DNA from: an uncultured Prevotellaceae bacterium | GTDB taxonomy: Bacteria; Bacteroidota; Bacteroidia; Bacteroidales; Bacteroidaceae | NCBI GenBank assembly: GCA_902782305.1 | Contig: CACZMV010000004.1 | Coordinates: forward strand, 105,997-169,996 | Length of the DNA stretch: 64,000 nt | Direction: 5' to 3' | Shown here: in pieces, positions 15,532 to 25,034 of the stretch | How the letters are laid out: every line of letters begins with the position of its first letter | How positions within the stretch are numbered: the stretch's first letter is position 1 | Position numbers and translations under genes: made by a program | The notes under the pieces: model-generated | What the model was told of the DNA's origin: nothing | The model's input: the letters and a program-made list of their open reading frames with translations, nothing else | The model's database searches: none

Positions 15532-18171
15532 ATGACAAGGGTACGAAGGTTCTTTTTAACCCTATTGTTAGGGGTGATGTCGATGGTTGTCTGCAGGGCG
15601 CAGACAGTCCTTTCCGTCATTTCTGAGCACTACACAACAGCCAACGGACTGCCCTCCAACAATGTGCTTTGTGCCCTAAGAAGCCATGATGGTTTTATGT
15701 GGTTGGGCACTTGGTATGGTCTTTGTCGTTTTGATGGTGGCAAGTTTGTTACCTATAACCAACCCATACAAGCAGCATCAGACAATCCACCCCGTAAGAT
15801 TGAAAGTATTGCAGAAGACAGACTGGGTACTTTATGGCTGAAAACGGTTGACTGGAAACTCTATACCTTTAATCCTCGAACACTTCATTTTCATGCCGTT
15901 TACAACGAACTGAAAAAGTATGCCAAGAATCTGCAGGTCATCAAAATACAACGCGACGACGAAGGGCACATCTTGTTGCTGACAAAGGACAAAACGTTGT
16001 TGATGGCTTGTACGGATAAAAAGGGGAACATCAGCATACAGAAACTTGTTGATGCCAAGGGAAAGATTGACCCACAGACATTCCAACTGCGAGAGGATGT
16101 CACTCAGGAAACAAAGGACTATTGGGTTTATGTGGGTCGTGACTATCGTATCTTTACCTTGAAAAAAGGAAAGATGACACTGGCAGAAGCAATGGAAAAA
16201 GACGATGTCCAGCAACAGTTGAAGATGAAACATCTAGTCCATTTGGCTACAGAAGCAGGTATTGACAAGTATCAACAGCTCTATCAAGACAATGACAGTC
16301 TGGTGTGGGTAACCACCTTTTCAGAAGGTATTTACTGTATCAGTACGCCTCGCCATACCTTCCATCTTATTTCATTGCCTAACAATGACATGACGGGTGT
16401 CCGCTGTATCTATCAGATGCGCAACGGAAAGATTTTAGTCAGCACTCGAAGTCGGAATGTGTACATCTACAATACCAATGGAGAACTGCTGAAAACATTC
16501 CCATATGCACAATATGGTATTGGAGCGGTTTATCATGCCATAGAGGATAATCGTGGACGATTGTGGCTTTCTACTAAAGGCGACGGACTGATTGTTGCCA
16601 CACCAGACAGTTCACAGCCTATGGGTTACCAGCTGACGCATTACAGGAATCAGAAAGATAATCCTGCCAGTATCAGTGGTAATAATGTATACTACACCTT
16701 CTTCGATTCGAAAAACAGGATTTGGGTTGGGACACTTGATGGTGGACTGAACCTAGTCACGGAGGGCACTGACGGACAACTGACCTTCTATAACAAGCAG
16801 CATGGTTTTAAACATTACCCTGCCTATGGTCTTTATACAGAGGTGCGCAACATCACGGAAGACCAGCAAGGGCGACTGTGGATTGGAACCATCGATGGAC
16901 TGATGAGCATCAATGGCGATTTCAGTAAGCCACAGGATATCCAGTTCAAAACATACCAAAACACACCAATGGCTACCTTTGCCAACAACGACATCTACAC
17001 CCTGCATCGTGACCAGACGGGGCAGATTTGGATAGGAGCCTTTGGTGGTGGACTACAACGTCTTGTGCTAGACGATCAAACCATCCGCTTTGAACCCCTT
17101 GGTCCTCGTGAAGGCTTGCGCAACGATGTCATTTTCTCTATTACTGAAGATTTGCACGGACGACTTTGGTTTGCCACAGAGGCGGGCCTCTCCTGTTATA
17201 ATCAGCAAACTGGACGCATTCGCAACTTCAATCGCTACGATGGCATTCCTGATGTTGAGATAGAAGAAGCTTCTGCTTTATGCTGCTCTGATGGACACCT
17301 GTGGATTGGTACCAAAGAAGGCATCCTGTCCTTTAACCCAGAGCAATTGCAAACCAGTAATGCCAATTATCGTACCTGCATCATTGATGTTATTACAGAT
17401 AATCTGTCGTATGTCGGACCTATTGCCATTCCCTATAGTGAACAAATAGAGTTGGAACACGAGCATAACTCGTTTATCATAGAGTTTGCTGCATTGAAAT
17501 TCCAGGATCATTCACAGACCAGCTATCGTTATAAACTGGAAGGCTACGATCGCGACTGGCACTATTCTGGTCCACATCGTATCGCTGCATACAATGAAGT
17601 GCCTCCTGGCAACTACACCTTCGTTGTAGAATCCCTTGACGATGCCAACCCTACCCTTCAGTCGTCTGCACGCATCATGGTTCGTATCTTGCCACCTTGG
17701 TGGGCTACGTGGTGGGCATATCTTATTTATATATGTATTGCATCACTGATTGCATGGCTCGTTATCCGCACCATTTTGCAGATGAACCGCATGCGCAACG
17801 AAATATATATCAGTCAGCGACTGGCTAAGTTGACTTCAAAGCCCGACGAAGGCGATGAGTTCATTGATCGCCTGCACCGCATCATTCGCCAGAACATTCC
17901 CAACAGCGATTTCAATATCGATGATATGGCTGCAGAGATGGGCGTTTCACGTTCTGCCTTCTATAAAAAGGTGAAAGGCACTACAGGCTTTGCCCCTGTC
18001 GACCTCATCAAAGAGTTCCGCCTCAGTCATGCAGCAGAGCTCCTGCAAACCACCAACATGAACATCACGGAGATTGCCTATCGTTCTGGTTTCAAGGATG
18101 CCAGCTATTTCGGCAAATGCTTCCGCAAACGTTATGGTATGTCGCCTCGTGAATACATTAACCAGCAATAA
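15532..18171 (+). CDS. Membrane-bound propeller sensor with AraC DNA-binding domain, lacking kinase and receiver
   Basis: 879 residues from ATG 15532. Signal peptide ending VVCRAQ; about 14 repeats of the two-component-regulator propeller type (GTWYGLCRFDGG, GRLWIGTIDGL) filling residues about 25-620; a Y_Y_Y domain about 625-720; one membrane helix about 726-748 (YLIYICIASLIAWLVI); then a cytoplasmic AraC/HTH_18 domain to the end (AEMGVSRSAFYKKVK, ITEIAYRSGFKDASYFGKCF). A normal hybrid two-component system has dimerisation, ATPase and receiver domains between helix and HTH and about 1300-1400 residues; here they are absent without any frameshift. It probably binds a pectin oligosaccharide in the periplasm and activates the flanking utilisation operons as a one-component regulator, somewhat like SusR. 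Confidence 0.85.
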   Translation: MTRVRRFFLTLLLGVMSMVVCRAQTVLSVISEHYTTANGLPSNNVLCALRSHDGFMWLGTWYGLCRFDGGKFVTYNQPIQAASDNPPRKIESIAEDRLGTLWLKTVDWKLYTFNPRTLHFHAVYNELKKYAKNLQVIKIQRDDEGHILLLTKDKTLLMACTDKKGNISIQKLVDAKGKIDPQTFQLREDVTQETKDYWVYVGRDYRIFTLKKGKMTLAEAMEKDDVQQQLKMKHLVHLATEAGIDKYQQLYQDNDSLVWVTTFSEGIYCISTPRHTFHLISLPNNDMTGVRCIYQMRNGKILVSTRSRNVYIYNTNGELLKTFPYAQYGIGAVYHAIEDNRGRLWLSTKGDGLIVATPDSSQPMGYQLTHYRNQKDNPASISGNNVYYTFFDSKNRIWVGTLDGGLNLVTEGTDGQLTFYNKQHGFKHYPAYGLYTEVRNITEDQQGRLWIGTIDGLMSINGDFSKPQDIQFKTYQNTPMATFANNDIYTLHRDQTGQIWIGAFGGGLQRLVLDDQTIRFEPLGPREGLRNDVIFSITEDLHGRLWFATEAGLSCYNQQTGRIRNFNRYDGIPDVEIEEASALCCSDGHLWIGTKEGILSFNPEQLQTSNANYRTCIIDVITDNLSYVGPIAIPYSEQIELEHEHNSFIIEFAALKFQDHSQTSYRYKLEGYDRDWHYSGPHRIAAYNEVPPGNYTFVVESLDDANPTLQSSARIMVRILPPWWATWWAYLIYICIASLIAWLVIRTILQMNRMRNEIYISQRLAKLTSKPDEGDEFIDRLHRIIRQNIPNSDFNIDDMAAEMGVSRSAFYKKVKGTTGFAPVDLIKEFRLSHAAELLQTTNMNITEIAYRSGFKDASYFGKCFRKRYGMSPREYINQQ

Positions 18172-18232
18172 ACAAATTACAAACCATAATAGACAAATAA
18201 TACGAACTACAATAAACAAACAAATTACAACC
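18167..18232 (+). repeat. Three-unit 22-bp array between regulator and hydrolase genes
   Basis: Units begin at 18167, 18189 and 18211. Units 1 and 3 start AATAAACAAA and share CAAATTACAA; unit 2 is more diverged (ATAGACAAATAATAC). The array begins in the last codons of the regulator gene and fills the intergenic gap. No promoter box is seen in it. Confidence 0.6.
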
Positions 18233-18236
18233 AACA

Positions 18237-19382
18237 ATGAAAACAATTCAAACCCTTGCAGTTCTGCTGCTCTGCAGTGTGAATACTTTTTCCCAGACAC
18301 GTGATAAATATGAATTCATGCGCAATCTACCCGCTTATGCCGACTCGCTGATAGCTGACCTAAACTATCCGTTGGCATGGGGACACAGCGATATCAAAGA
18401 CTTTGATGAATGGCGCAAGGTGGCTCGACAGAAGGTGTTCGATTGCATGCTCACTCCTCCACCTGCTCCATCACATGGCTTTGAAACAAAAGTACTGTAC
18501 GAGGAACAACGTGACGGTTATAAAGCTCGTAAGATAGAGATTCGTCTGAGTCGCTACTATACAGTACCTGCCTATGTACTCATTCCTGATGGCAAGGGTC
18601 CTTTCCCTGCCGTGAATGCTTTGCACGACCACGGAGCCCATCTTTTTATAGGCAAGGAAAAGATGATTCGTCCATTAGCCTGTGAAGGCTCAACCGTCAT
18701 CAAGGATGCCGATGAATGGCTGAAGGGTTATGAAGGTCAGTACTTTGGTGACTATCTAGCAAAAAACGGTTATGTTGTTTTCTCTGCAGATGCTCCTATG
18801 TGGGGCGAGCGAGGACAGAAAGAAGGGGCTCGTCGCGACCGTTATGACATGATAGCTGGCAACATGATGATGTATGGCATCGACCTCTCAGCTTGGATGA
18901 CCTATGACGATATTGCAGGCACCGAATATCTGGCACAAATGCCTGAAGTTGATGCGCAGCGAATAGGTTGTACAGGATGGTCAATGGGTGCCTATCGTGC
19001 TTGGATGCTGTCTGCCTTGAGTGATCGTATCAAGGTAGGTACATCTATCTGTTGGATGGTGACTACCGACGAACAGATGTCGTTCAAATACAGTAGAACG
19101 GAGAATGGCGGCTTTGCCAATTGTTTTCCTGGTCTCCGTCGTTGGCTCGACTACCCACATATCGCCAGTATGGCCTGTCCCAAGCCCATGCTTTTCATCA
19201 ACGGCTCCCAGGACAAGCTCTTCCCTGTGGCTGGTGTTGAGAAAGCATTTAAGACGATGCACGACACCTGGAAGTCGCAAGGAGCAGACGACAAGCTTGA
19301 GACAGAACTATGGGACATGCCCCATAGTTGCAATAAAAAAGCCCAGCAACGCGTGCTGGACTTTTTTAAAAAACATCTTTGA
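18237..19382 (+). CDS. Exported alpha/beta hydrolase (acetylesterase-like)
   Basis: 381 residues with a signal peptide ending NTFSQ. Alpha/beta hydrolase fold: oxyanion segment ALHDHGAH, nucleophile Ser249 in GWSMG, Asp326 in NGSQDKLF and His363 in MPHSCN form a plausible triad. It resembles the dienelactone-hydrolase/acetylxylan-esterase-like group found in Bacteroidota utilisation loci, where members remove acetyl or other ester groups from imported glycans. A peptidase or lipase role is less likely given the neighbours. It follows the regulator by 65 nt. Its last codons contain a bidirectional terminator stem, and it converges with the SusD gene, leaving only 6 nt between stops. Confidence 0.78.
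   Translation: MKTIQTLAVLLLCSVNTFSQTRDKYEFMRNLPAYADSLIADLNYPLAWGHSDIKDFDEWRKVARQKVFDCMLTPPPAPSHGFETKVLYEEQRDGYKARKIEIRLSRYYTVPAYVLIPDGKGPFPAVNALHDHGAHLFIGKEKMIRPLACEGSTVIKDADEWLKGYEGQYFGDYLAKNGYVVFSADAPMWGERGQKEGARRDRYDMIAGNMMMYGIDLSAWMTYDDIAGTEYLAQMPEVDAQRIGCTGWSMGAYRAWMLSALSDRIKVGTSICWMVTTDEQMSFKYSRTENGGFANCFPGLRRWLDYPHIASMACPKPMLFINGSQDKLFPVAGVEKAFKTMHDTWKSQGADDKLETELWDMPHSCNKKAQQRVLDFFKKHL
19335..19367. terminator. Bidirectional intrinsic terminator inside the 3' end of the hydrolase gene
   Basis: AAAAAAGCCCAGCA pairs with TGCTGGACTTTTTT around a 5-nt loop, with one mismatch. It gives a GC stem with a T-tract on both strands, serving the plus-strand hydrolase and the minus-strand isomerase-SusC-SusD operon. 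It lies wholly within coding sequence (AQQRVLDFF). Confidence 0.8.
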
Positions 19383-19388
19383 TTGTAA

Positions 19389-21632
19389 TTACTCAGCCAA
19401 TGGGTCGAAGGTGCCCAAAGCACCACCATTGTTATAGTCTTCCCAACCAATAGTCTGCAGCAGACCTTGGTTGTGAGCAGAAACGCCCTGACTGAAGCCT
19501 AAGAAGTAGTACTTTGGCAAGTAGTTGATATACTTCAGTGATTTGTCTGTATTACGGTCGTCGCCTGGACGCTCTGTATAAACCAAGTACTTCTTATAAA
19601 AATCCTTCAAGTCGATAAGCTGCTGAGTCAGATCCTTACGCAAGTCAACACCAGCAGGACGAGTCCAATCGTTATCATTCAGATACTCTAGCAATGGGTC
19701 TTTGTCATAATCCTGACGAGCTGTTGTAATGCTATACTCATCTACATTCTCCCAGTTTACCTGATACATGAAGCTCTCACGACGCTGACCATTGAATGGC
19801 TTAAAGCCCAGCCAGGTGCAGGTGTTGCCACCCCAGCCCGAAGGCAACCAGGTAGAAGGAGCACCCTGAGGCAGCTCTGCACCACCGTCAAAGAGCATCC
19901 AACGACGCATGTCGTCGAAACGCTTGCCTTCGTAAGCGAACTCTATCTGACGCTCGTACAGGATAGCACTCATACAGGTAGCCTCGTCTGAAGATACCGT
20001 CAGACCACAGTCTCCTGTATAGCCTGCGCGCTGGCGAATGCGTTTCAGGATAGCATACGACTCGTCAGTATGTCCGGCCAAGCAAGCTACTTCAGCTAGG
20101 TTTAGCAATACTTCAGCATAACGCAACTCCATCAGCGGAGCAGCAGAGCAGAATGGAACGGCATAGCCACCATTCTTGGCACCCTGTCCGTCAGGACGAT
20201 AGTCATAGACAGCAGCATTCACATCTAAATCGTCAGACTTCTTGCGAACCATTACACCACCAGCCTTGCTAATGTTGTCAGCACCACGATAACTGTTATT
20301 GTCTATATCCAAAATGTCGCCATTGTAGAACCAGTTATAGTTCCACAGTACATAGTTGGCACCCTTGTCATAAGAAGGATTGTGTGGATCCATTGCAGTA
20401 GCATCGCCATAACCGATTGTCTTGTAAGCCCAACGTACGCCAGGGAAGGCGAAGGTACGATAGAAACGTGGGTCACGATCCATAAACGGATACTGATGGT
20501 CATAGGTAATTGTAGAGTTAGCCAGTTTGCTATAAGCTGTATAAGTAGCTGGAGCCTTACCGTCAGACATCGGGAAGAGGTCTACCATCATCTGAGATGC
20601 CGTATAGCCACCACCGCCTGTATTAGCTGGACGGATGTCACGCTCCCAACGGTTGTGCTTCACATTATCGGCATAGCCAGAGAAGTCAACCAAAGTATTA
20701 TACAAGGTTACGAAAACTGCTTCAGGATTCTTGGTAGAAGTAGCAAACATATTGGCAAACGAAGAAGCGTTCACACCGGGATCACCCTCACCATAAAGGC
20801 CATAGCCACAAGCGTTGATTGTAGACAAATCCTTTTGCATGGTTTCATAAGCATTCTTGATGCGATCTGGATCCTTAGCACGATTGAACAGTGGGCTACA
20901 CCAAAGTGTCAGCACACGGCCTTTCAGTGCCAGTGCAGTACCAGAAGTTACACGACCGTAGTCTTCAGAACTCTCCCAACCACCGTTGATAGTATAAGGT
21001 CTAAGCAGTTCTGCCGACTTATCCAAATCCGCAATAATAAACTCAAAGCAAGCCTTAGCACTGGAACGCTGGGTAAAGGCTGAAGGACTGGGCTCAAGCA
21101 CCTTGTCGACAATGGGCACACCACCATACCATTTCACCAATTTATAATAGGTCCATGCGCGGAAGAAGTAAGCCTGACCCAACAACTCGTTTTTCTGTTC
21201 CTGAGTCAACGTACCACCCTCAATACCTTCAATAGCATTATTGATGTTACGGATAGTGCCATAAACTGCCTGCTGCACGTTATCCATATTGGCACCACCA
21301 AAATAGTCTTCCACCTGATTGGTAGTGGTGGCTGACTGCATCGGGGCATCAGTTCCATTCAAATACTTGGAGAATCCAGTGTACTCCTCCGTTGACTTGC
21401 CAGCCTCATCACCTCTACCTACAGAAGGATACTGCCAGTTCATATCTGCAACATTAGGCAGACACCATCCATAGAGGTCGTTGATACGACCCTTAGCACC
21501 TACGTAGTAATTATATACATCCTGTCCTGTAGCATCATAATTCTGCTTCTCCTCAAGGAACGAATCGCTGCAGGAAGTAAGAGCAGAAGCTCCCAACAAC
21601 AGGAATCCGAAATATTTTATACTATTTTTCAT
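19389..21632 (-). CDS. SusD/RagB-family outer-membrane glycan-binding lipoprotein
   Basis: 747 residues. The lipoprotein signal (GASALTSCSD) puts it on the outer-membrane surface after lipidation at Cys21. The SusD N-terminal helices (YYVGAKGRINDLYGW, LLGQAYFFRAWTYYKLVKWYGGVPIV) and the C-terminal ERQIEFAYEGKRFDDMRRWM block are diagnostic. SusD proteins cap the SusC barrel and bind oligosaccharides. It is longer than the usual 500-650 residues, with extra loops in the second half. It is the last gene of the isomerase-lipoprotein-SusC-SusD operon, 30 nt after SusC, and ends at the shared terminator. The likely ligand is a rhamnogalacturonan-type pectin fragment, inferred from neighbouring GH106 and GH2. 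Confidence 0.93.
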   Translation of the reverse strand: MKNSIKYFGFLLLGASALTSCSDSFLEEKQNYDATGQDVYNYYVGAKGRINDLYGWCLPNVADMNWQYPSVGRGDEAGKSTEEYTGFSKYLNGTDAPMQSATTTNQVEDYFGGANMDNVQQAVYGTIRNINNAIEGIEGGTLTQEQKNELLGQAYFFRAWTYYKLVKWYGGVPIVDKVLEPSPSAFTQRSSAKACFEFIIADLDKSAELLRPYTINGGWESSEDYGRVTSGTALALKGRVLTLWCSPLFNRAKDPDRIKNAYETMQKDLSTINACGYGLYGEGDPGVNASSFANMFATSTKNPEAVFVTLYNTLVDFSGYADNVKHNRWERDIRPANTGGGGYTASQMMVDLFPMSDGKAPATYTAYSKLANSTITYDHQYPFMDRDPRFYRTFAFPGVRWAYKTIGYGDATAMDPHNPSYDKGANYVLWNYNWFYNGDILDIDNNSYRGADNISKAGGVMVRKKSDDLDVNAAVYDYRPDGQGAKNGGYAVPFCSAAPLMELRYAEVLLNLAEVACLAGHTDESYAILKRIRQRAGYTGDCGLTVSSDEATCMSAILYERQIEFAYEGKRFDDMRRWMLFDGGAELPQGAPSTWLPSGWGGNTCTWLGFKPFNGQRRESFMYQVNWENVDEYSITTARQDYDKDPLLEYLNDNDWTRPAGVDLRKDLTQQLIDLKDFYKKYLVYTERPGDDRNTDKSLKYINYLPKYYFLGFSQGVSAHNQGLLQTIGWEDYNNGGALGTFDPLAE

Positions 21633-21662
21633 AATTGTTTTCTTTTAAGATAGAATAATAGA

Positions 21663-24600
21663 TTAGAATCCCAGATTTAAACCAATCGTCCACTTGCGCA
21701 GGTTAGGATAGGATCCATAGTTGCCTGCCATCGGATTGAAGAACTTGTCTGGATTATCGTTGTAGAAGTTGATGATGTTCTGACCTGTCACGTTAAGACG
21801 TACATTCTGAATGCCAGTACCCTTGAACCAAGCTTTTGGCAAGCTATAAGCCAGCGTCAGACGATTCAAAGTAATGCGAGCAGCACTAATACGCCAGAAT
21901 GAAGAGGCGGCACTGTTGATACTGAAACCTGGGTTAGGCAGCGAACCATTGCGATTAGCCTTCTGAATCAAGTTGCCCTGTCCATCGTAAATATCATCAT
22001 AAACGAAGATGTCATCAGGATTCCAGAACGAAGGCATATTAGTATAATCATCTGAATAAGATAAGCCTTTTACTATCTCATAAGAACCCCAGTTTGCACC
22101 GAACTGCATGGTGAGCTGAATACCCTTCCACTCTGCACCAGCATTGATGGTAAAGCCATAGATATTATTGCTACGTTTGCTCAACTGTACTTCATCCTCT
22201 GCAGTAACCTCATGGTCTGGACCTTCATATTCTCCAGTTGCCTGGTTATAAGCACCACGGATATCCTTATAAATCAACATACCTGGATGTACATCTTTCT
22301 TTTCCATACCAAGGTATTTACCATATGTGCCATTATCCTTCTTCAGATAGGTGTCGAAGTATTCATCAATGTCGTGGTAGGTACGGAACATACCCAAGCA
22401 CTGATAACCCCAAAGACCTGCATCTGAACGGTCACCTGGACGAACTGCCTTATAATAGTCAGAAGTAGCCCACTGCTGCTCGTTAACCTTATTATCATGA
22501 TAGCCTGTATTCAAGTTAACATGATACTTAAAGTCCTTACCAATCTTATCGCGCCAGCCAATGCTAAGCTCCCATCCCCAGTTATCCATGCTACCATAGT
22601 TGTATGGAGCACTCTGGTTACCAACGATTGAAGGAATCAGACTCGTGTAGTTCAACAGAATATCGCGGTTGCGCTCATAGTAGTAATCCATGGTTACACT
22701 CAGGCGTTGGTTGAGGAAACGGAAGTCAAAACCGACATTAGTCTTGTAAGATTTACTCCAGTGAACATCCTCGTTATAAGTTGCTGAGTTTTTGTTCATG
22801 GTGATACGACCACCAGAGGCATTACCTGTTCCTTCACCAAATACGGAACCCTTATTCGGGTCAAGGTTGTAGGTAGCCTGCCACTGCCAAGGAGCAATGT
22901 TGTCACGACCTGTAATACCATAAGAAGCGCGAACCTTTAGGAAGTCAATCCACTTGAGCCACTTGGCGTTCTGGAAGAAAGGCTCTTCACTCATCACCCA
23001 ACCCAAGCTGAAGGTGGGGAAGGTTCCCCAATAGTTCTTGGGTGCAAACTTGGTAGAAGCATCCGAGCGGAGCAGGAACTCAACCAGATACTTGTCACTA
23101 TAAGCATAGTTAGCACGCCAAATGTAAGAAAGCATACCACTCTCAGAACGACTGAAGTTAACAGAAACCTCTGTCTCATCCTTATTAACGCCAGAATACT
23201 GATAGTTAGTAAACTCATAAGGAGCTGTAGCCTTAGAGAAGTTAAATTCACTCTCTGCCTCAGATTTCTCGATAGAGAACAAAGCACTTACATCATGCAA
23301 GCCAAACTTACGATTATACTGGAACGTAAGGTTAATCTGGTAGTTGTCCGTGCGAATCATCTGACGACTCAAGAAGTCACCATTGTTCTGGGTACGCTTG
23401 TTGAAATTGGACTCAGCCAGATAATCATAGCCAGTATCACCACTGGTTGGAGTGTACATATGCATACCGCTACCATAACGGTGGCTCATTTCATAGAGGT
23501 CATATTTCGAACCATATTGGTTGGTCTTGCTTGTACTGATACTCTTGGCATAAGAGAAGCTGATCTTCAAACCCTGCAGAATCTTGCTCCATCCAAAGTC
23601 ATAAGAGATACGTCCATTAATGGTTGAGTTTGAATCCATATTCTTGGTGAAGTCACCGTTGTTCTGGAGAAGATCATAATGATAAGTTCTCAGATTGTTA
23701 CCATCAGCCTGGTTACTGATACCATAAGGCAGCAAGGCGTGGCCATCAACATACTCAGGGAGGTAGTAAGGACGGGTCAGAAGACGCTGATAGTCCTCAG
23801 TACCAGAACCACCTACTGATACATAAGGTGAGTTCTTCTTGCCATAGTCACCACTGACATTCAAGCCAGCAGACAACCACTTGCTAATCTTTACATCTAA
23901 ACCTGCACGATAGTTCCAACGGTCATAGTCCAAATTACCCAAGTTACCATCCTGCTTGAAATAGCCAACAGATGCGAAATAGTTAACGTTATCCGTAGCA
24001 CCACTGACATTGACGTTGTGCTTCTGGGTATAACCTGTCTTCCAGTACTTGTCCAGCAAGTCATAGTTCAAACCCTGCATAGCAGCCAACTCGTCAGCCT
24101 GGAAAAGTTGCGTGGTATTATCCAAAGAAGCATTCTTCGGATTGCGGGCTGTAACGATATTCACCAAACGACCAAAGTCATAGGCGCTCAGCATTGAGGG
24201 ACGAGAAATCTCGTCAGCTATACCGAAGCTACCATTATAAGAAATACGGGGAGCACCCAACTTACCTTTCTTGGTAGTTACCAAGATAACACCATTAGCA
24301 GCACGGGCACCATAAACAGCAGCAGCAGCATCCTTCAATACAGAGATGCTCTCAACCTCAGAAGGATCAAGGTTGCTGAATGCCTCAGCACCAGGATTCT
24401 GACGAATATTACCCATCTTTACATCATTTGGATAGATATAGCCATCGATAACGTAAAGGGGCTCTGGATTTGTGTTTGTATCTACATTACCTGCCAAAGA
24501 AGACAAAGAACGAGCATCACGCACATACAGCTGAGCACGCTCACCAGGGCGAGCATCGCCACCTGCTACTGACAGACCGTTCACCAAACCACTCAGGGTA

Positions 24601-25004
24601 GAACCAAGGCTACCACCAGCGAGGTCCTGAACGTCATTCATATCTACTGTTCCTACAGAACCAGTCAAGTGGGCCTTTTTCTGAGTACCATAACCTACAA
24701 CAACTACTTCCTGCAAGTCTGTGTTGTTGGTTTCCAGTTGTACTCTACCACCCGTTGTTGCCATATCCTTATAACCAATGTAGGAAATAACGATTTTACC
24801 ATTATTTGGAACTTCCAATTTATAATTACCGTCAAAATCAGTAACGGTAGCGGTCTTGGTACCTTCGACGCGCACAGTAGCTCCAATAACAGGTTCGCCA
24901 AGTTCGTCAATAACCGTACCAGTCACCACTTTATTCTGGGCCATCATAGGCAGTGCACACAGCATTGCAACACCCAGCAAAAATGATTTTATAGTCTTAT
25001 TCAT
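21663..25004 (-). CDS. SusC/RagA-family TonB-dependent glycan importer
   Basis: 1113 residues. Signal peptide ends LPMMAQ. An N-terminal carboxypeptidase-regulatory-like domain (VTGTVIDELGEPVIGATV) is followed by the TonB-box region LQEVVVVGYGTQKK, the plug with SVLKDAAAAVYGARAANGVILVTTKKG, and a large C-terminal beta barrel ending in GLNLGF with terminal Phe. This is the standard SusC layout; energy comes from TonB-ExbBD. With the following SusD it forms an importer for large oligosaccharides. Unusually, the operon starts with an isomerase and a lipoprotein gene placed before SusC instead of after SusD. Confidence 0.95.
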   Translation of the reverse strand: MNKTIKSFLLGVAMLCALPMMAQNKVVTGTVIDELGEPVIGATVRVEGTKTATVTDFDGNYKLEVPNNGKIVISYIGYKDMATTGGRVQLETNNTDLQEVVVVGYGTQKKAHLTGSVGTVDMNDVQDLAGGSLGSTLSGLVNGLSVAGGDARPGERAQLYVRDARSLSSLAGNVDTNTNPEPLYVIDGYIYPNDVKMGNIRQNPGAEAFSNLDPSEVESISVLKDAAAAVYGARAANGVILVTTKKGKLGAPRISYNGSFGIADEISRPSMLSAYDFGRLVNIVTARNPKNASLDNTTQLFQADELAAMQGLNYDLLDKYWKTGYTQKHNVNVSGATDNVNYFASVGYFKQDGNLGNLDYDRWNYRAGLDVKISKWLSAGLNVSGDYGKKNSPYVSVGGSGTEDYQRLLTRPYYLPEYVDGHALLPYGISNQADGNNLRTYHYDLLQNNGDFTKNMDSNSTINGRISYDFGWSKILQGLKISFSYAKSISTSKTNQYGSKYDLYEMSHRYGSGMHMYTPTSGDTGYDYLAESNFNKRTQNNGDFLSRQMIRTDNYQINLTFQYNRKFGLHDVSALFSIEKSEAESEFNFSKATAPYEFTNYQYSGVNKDETEVSVNFSRSESGMLSYIWRANYAYSDKYLVEFLLRSDASTKFAPKNYWGTFPTFSLGWVMSEEPFFQNAKWLKWIDFLKVRASYGITGRDNIAPWQWQATYNLDPNKGSVFGEGTGNASGGRITMNKNSATYNEDVHWSKSYKTNVGFDFRFLNQRLSVTMDYYYERNRDILLNYTSLIPSIVGNQSAPYNYGSMDNWGWELSIGWRDKIGKDFKYHVNLNTGYHDNKVNEQQWATSDYYKAVRPGDRSDAGLWGYQCLGMFRTYHDIDEYFDTYLKKDNGTYGKYLGMEKKDVHPGMLIYKDIRGAYNQATGEYEGPDHEVTAEDEVQLSKRSNNIYGFTINAGAEWKGIQLTMQFGANWGSYEIVKGLSYSDDYTNMPSFWNPDDIFVYDDIYDGQGNLIQKANRNGSLPNPGFSINSAASSFWRISAARITLNRLTLAYSLPKAWFKGTGIQNVRLNVTGQNIINFYNDNPDKFFNPMAGNYGSYPNLRKWTIGLNLGF

Positions 25005-25034
25005 AATTATATGCTCTTTAATTGATGATTATAC

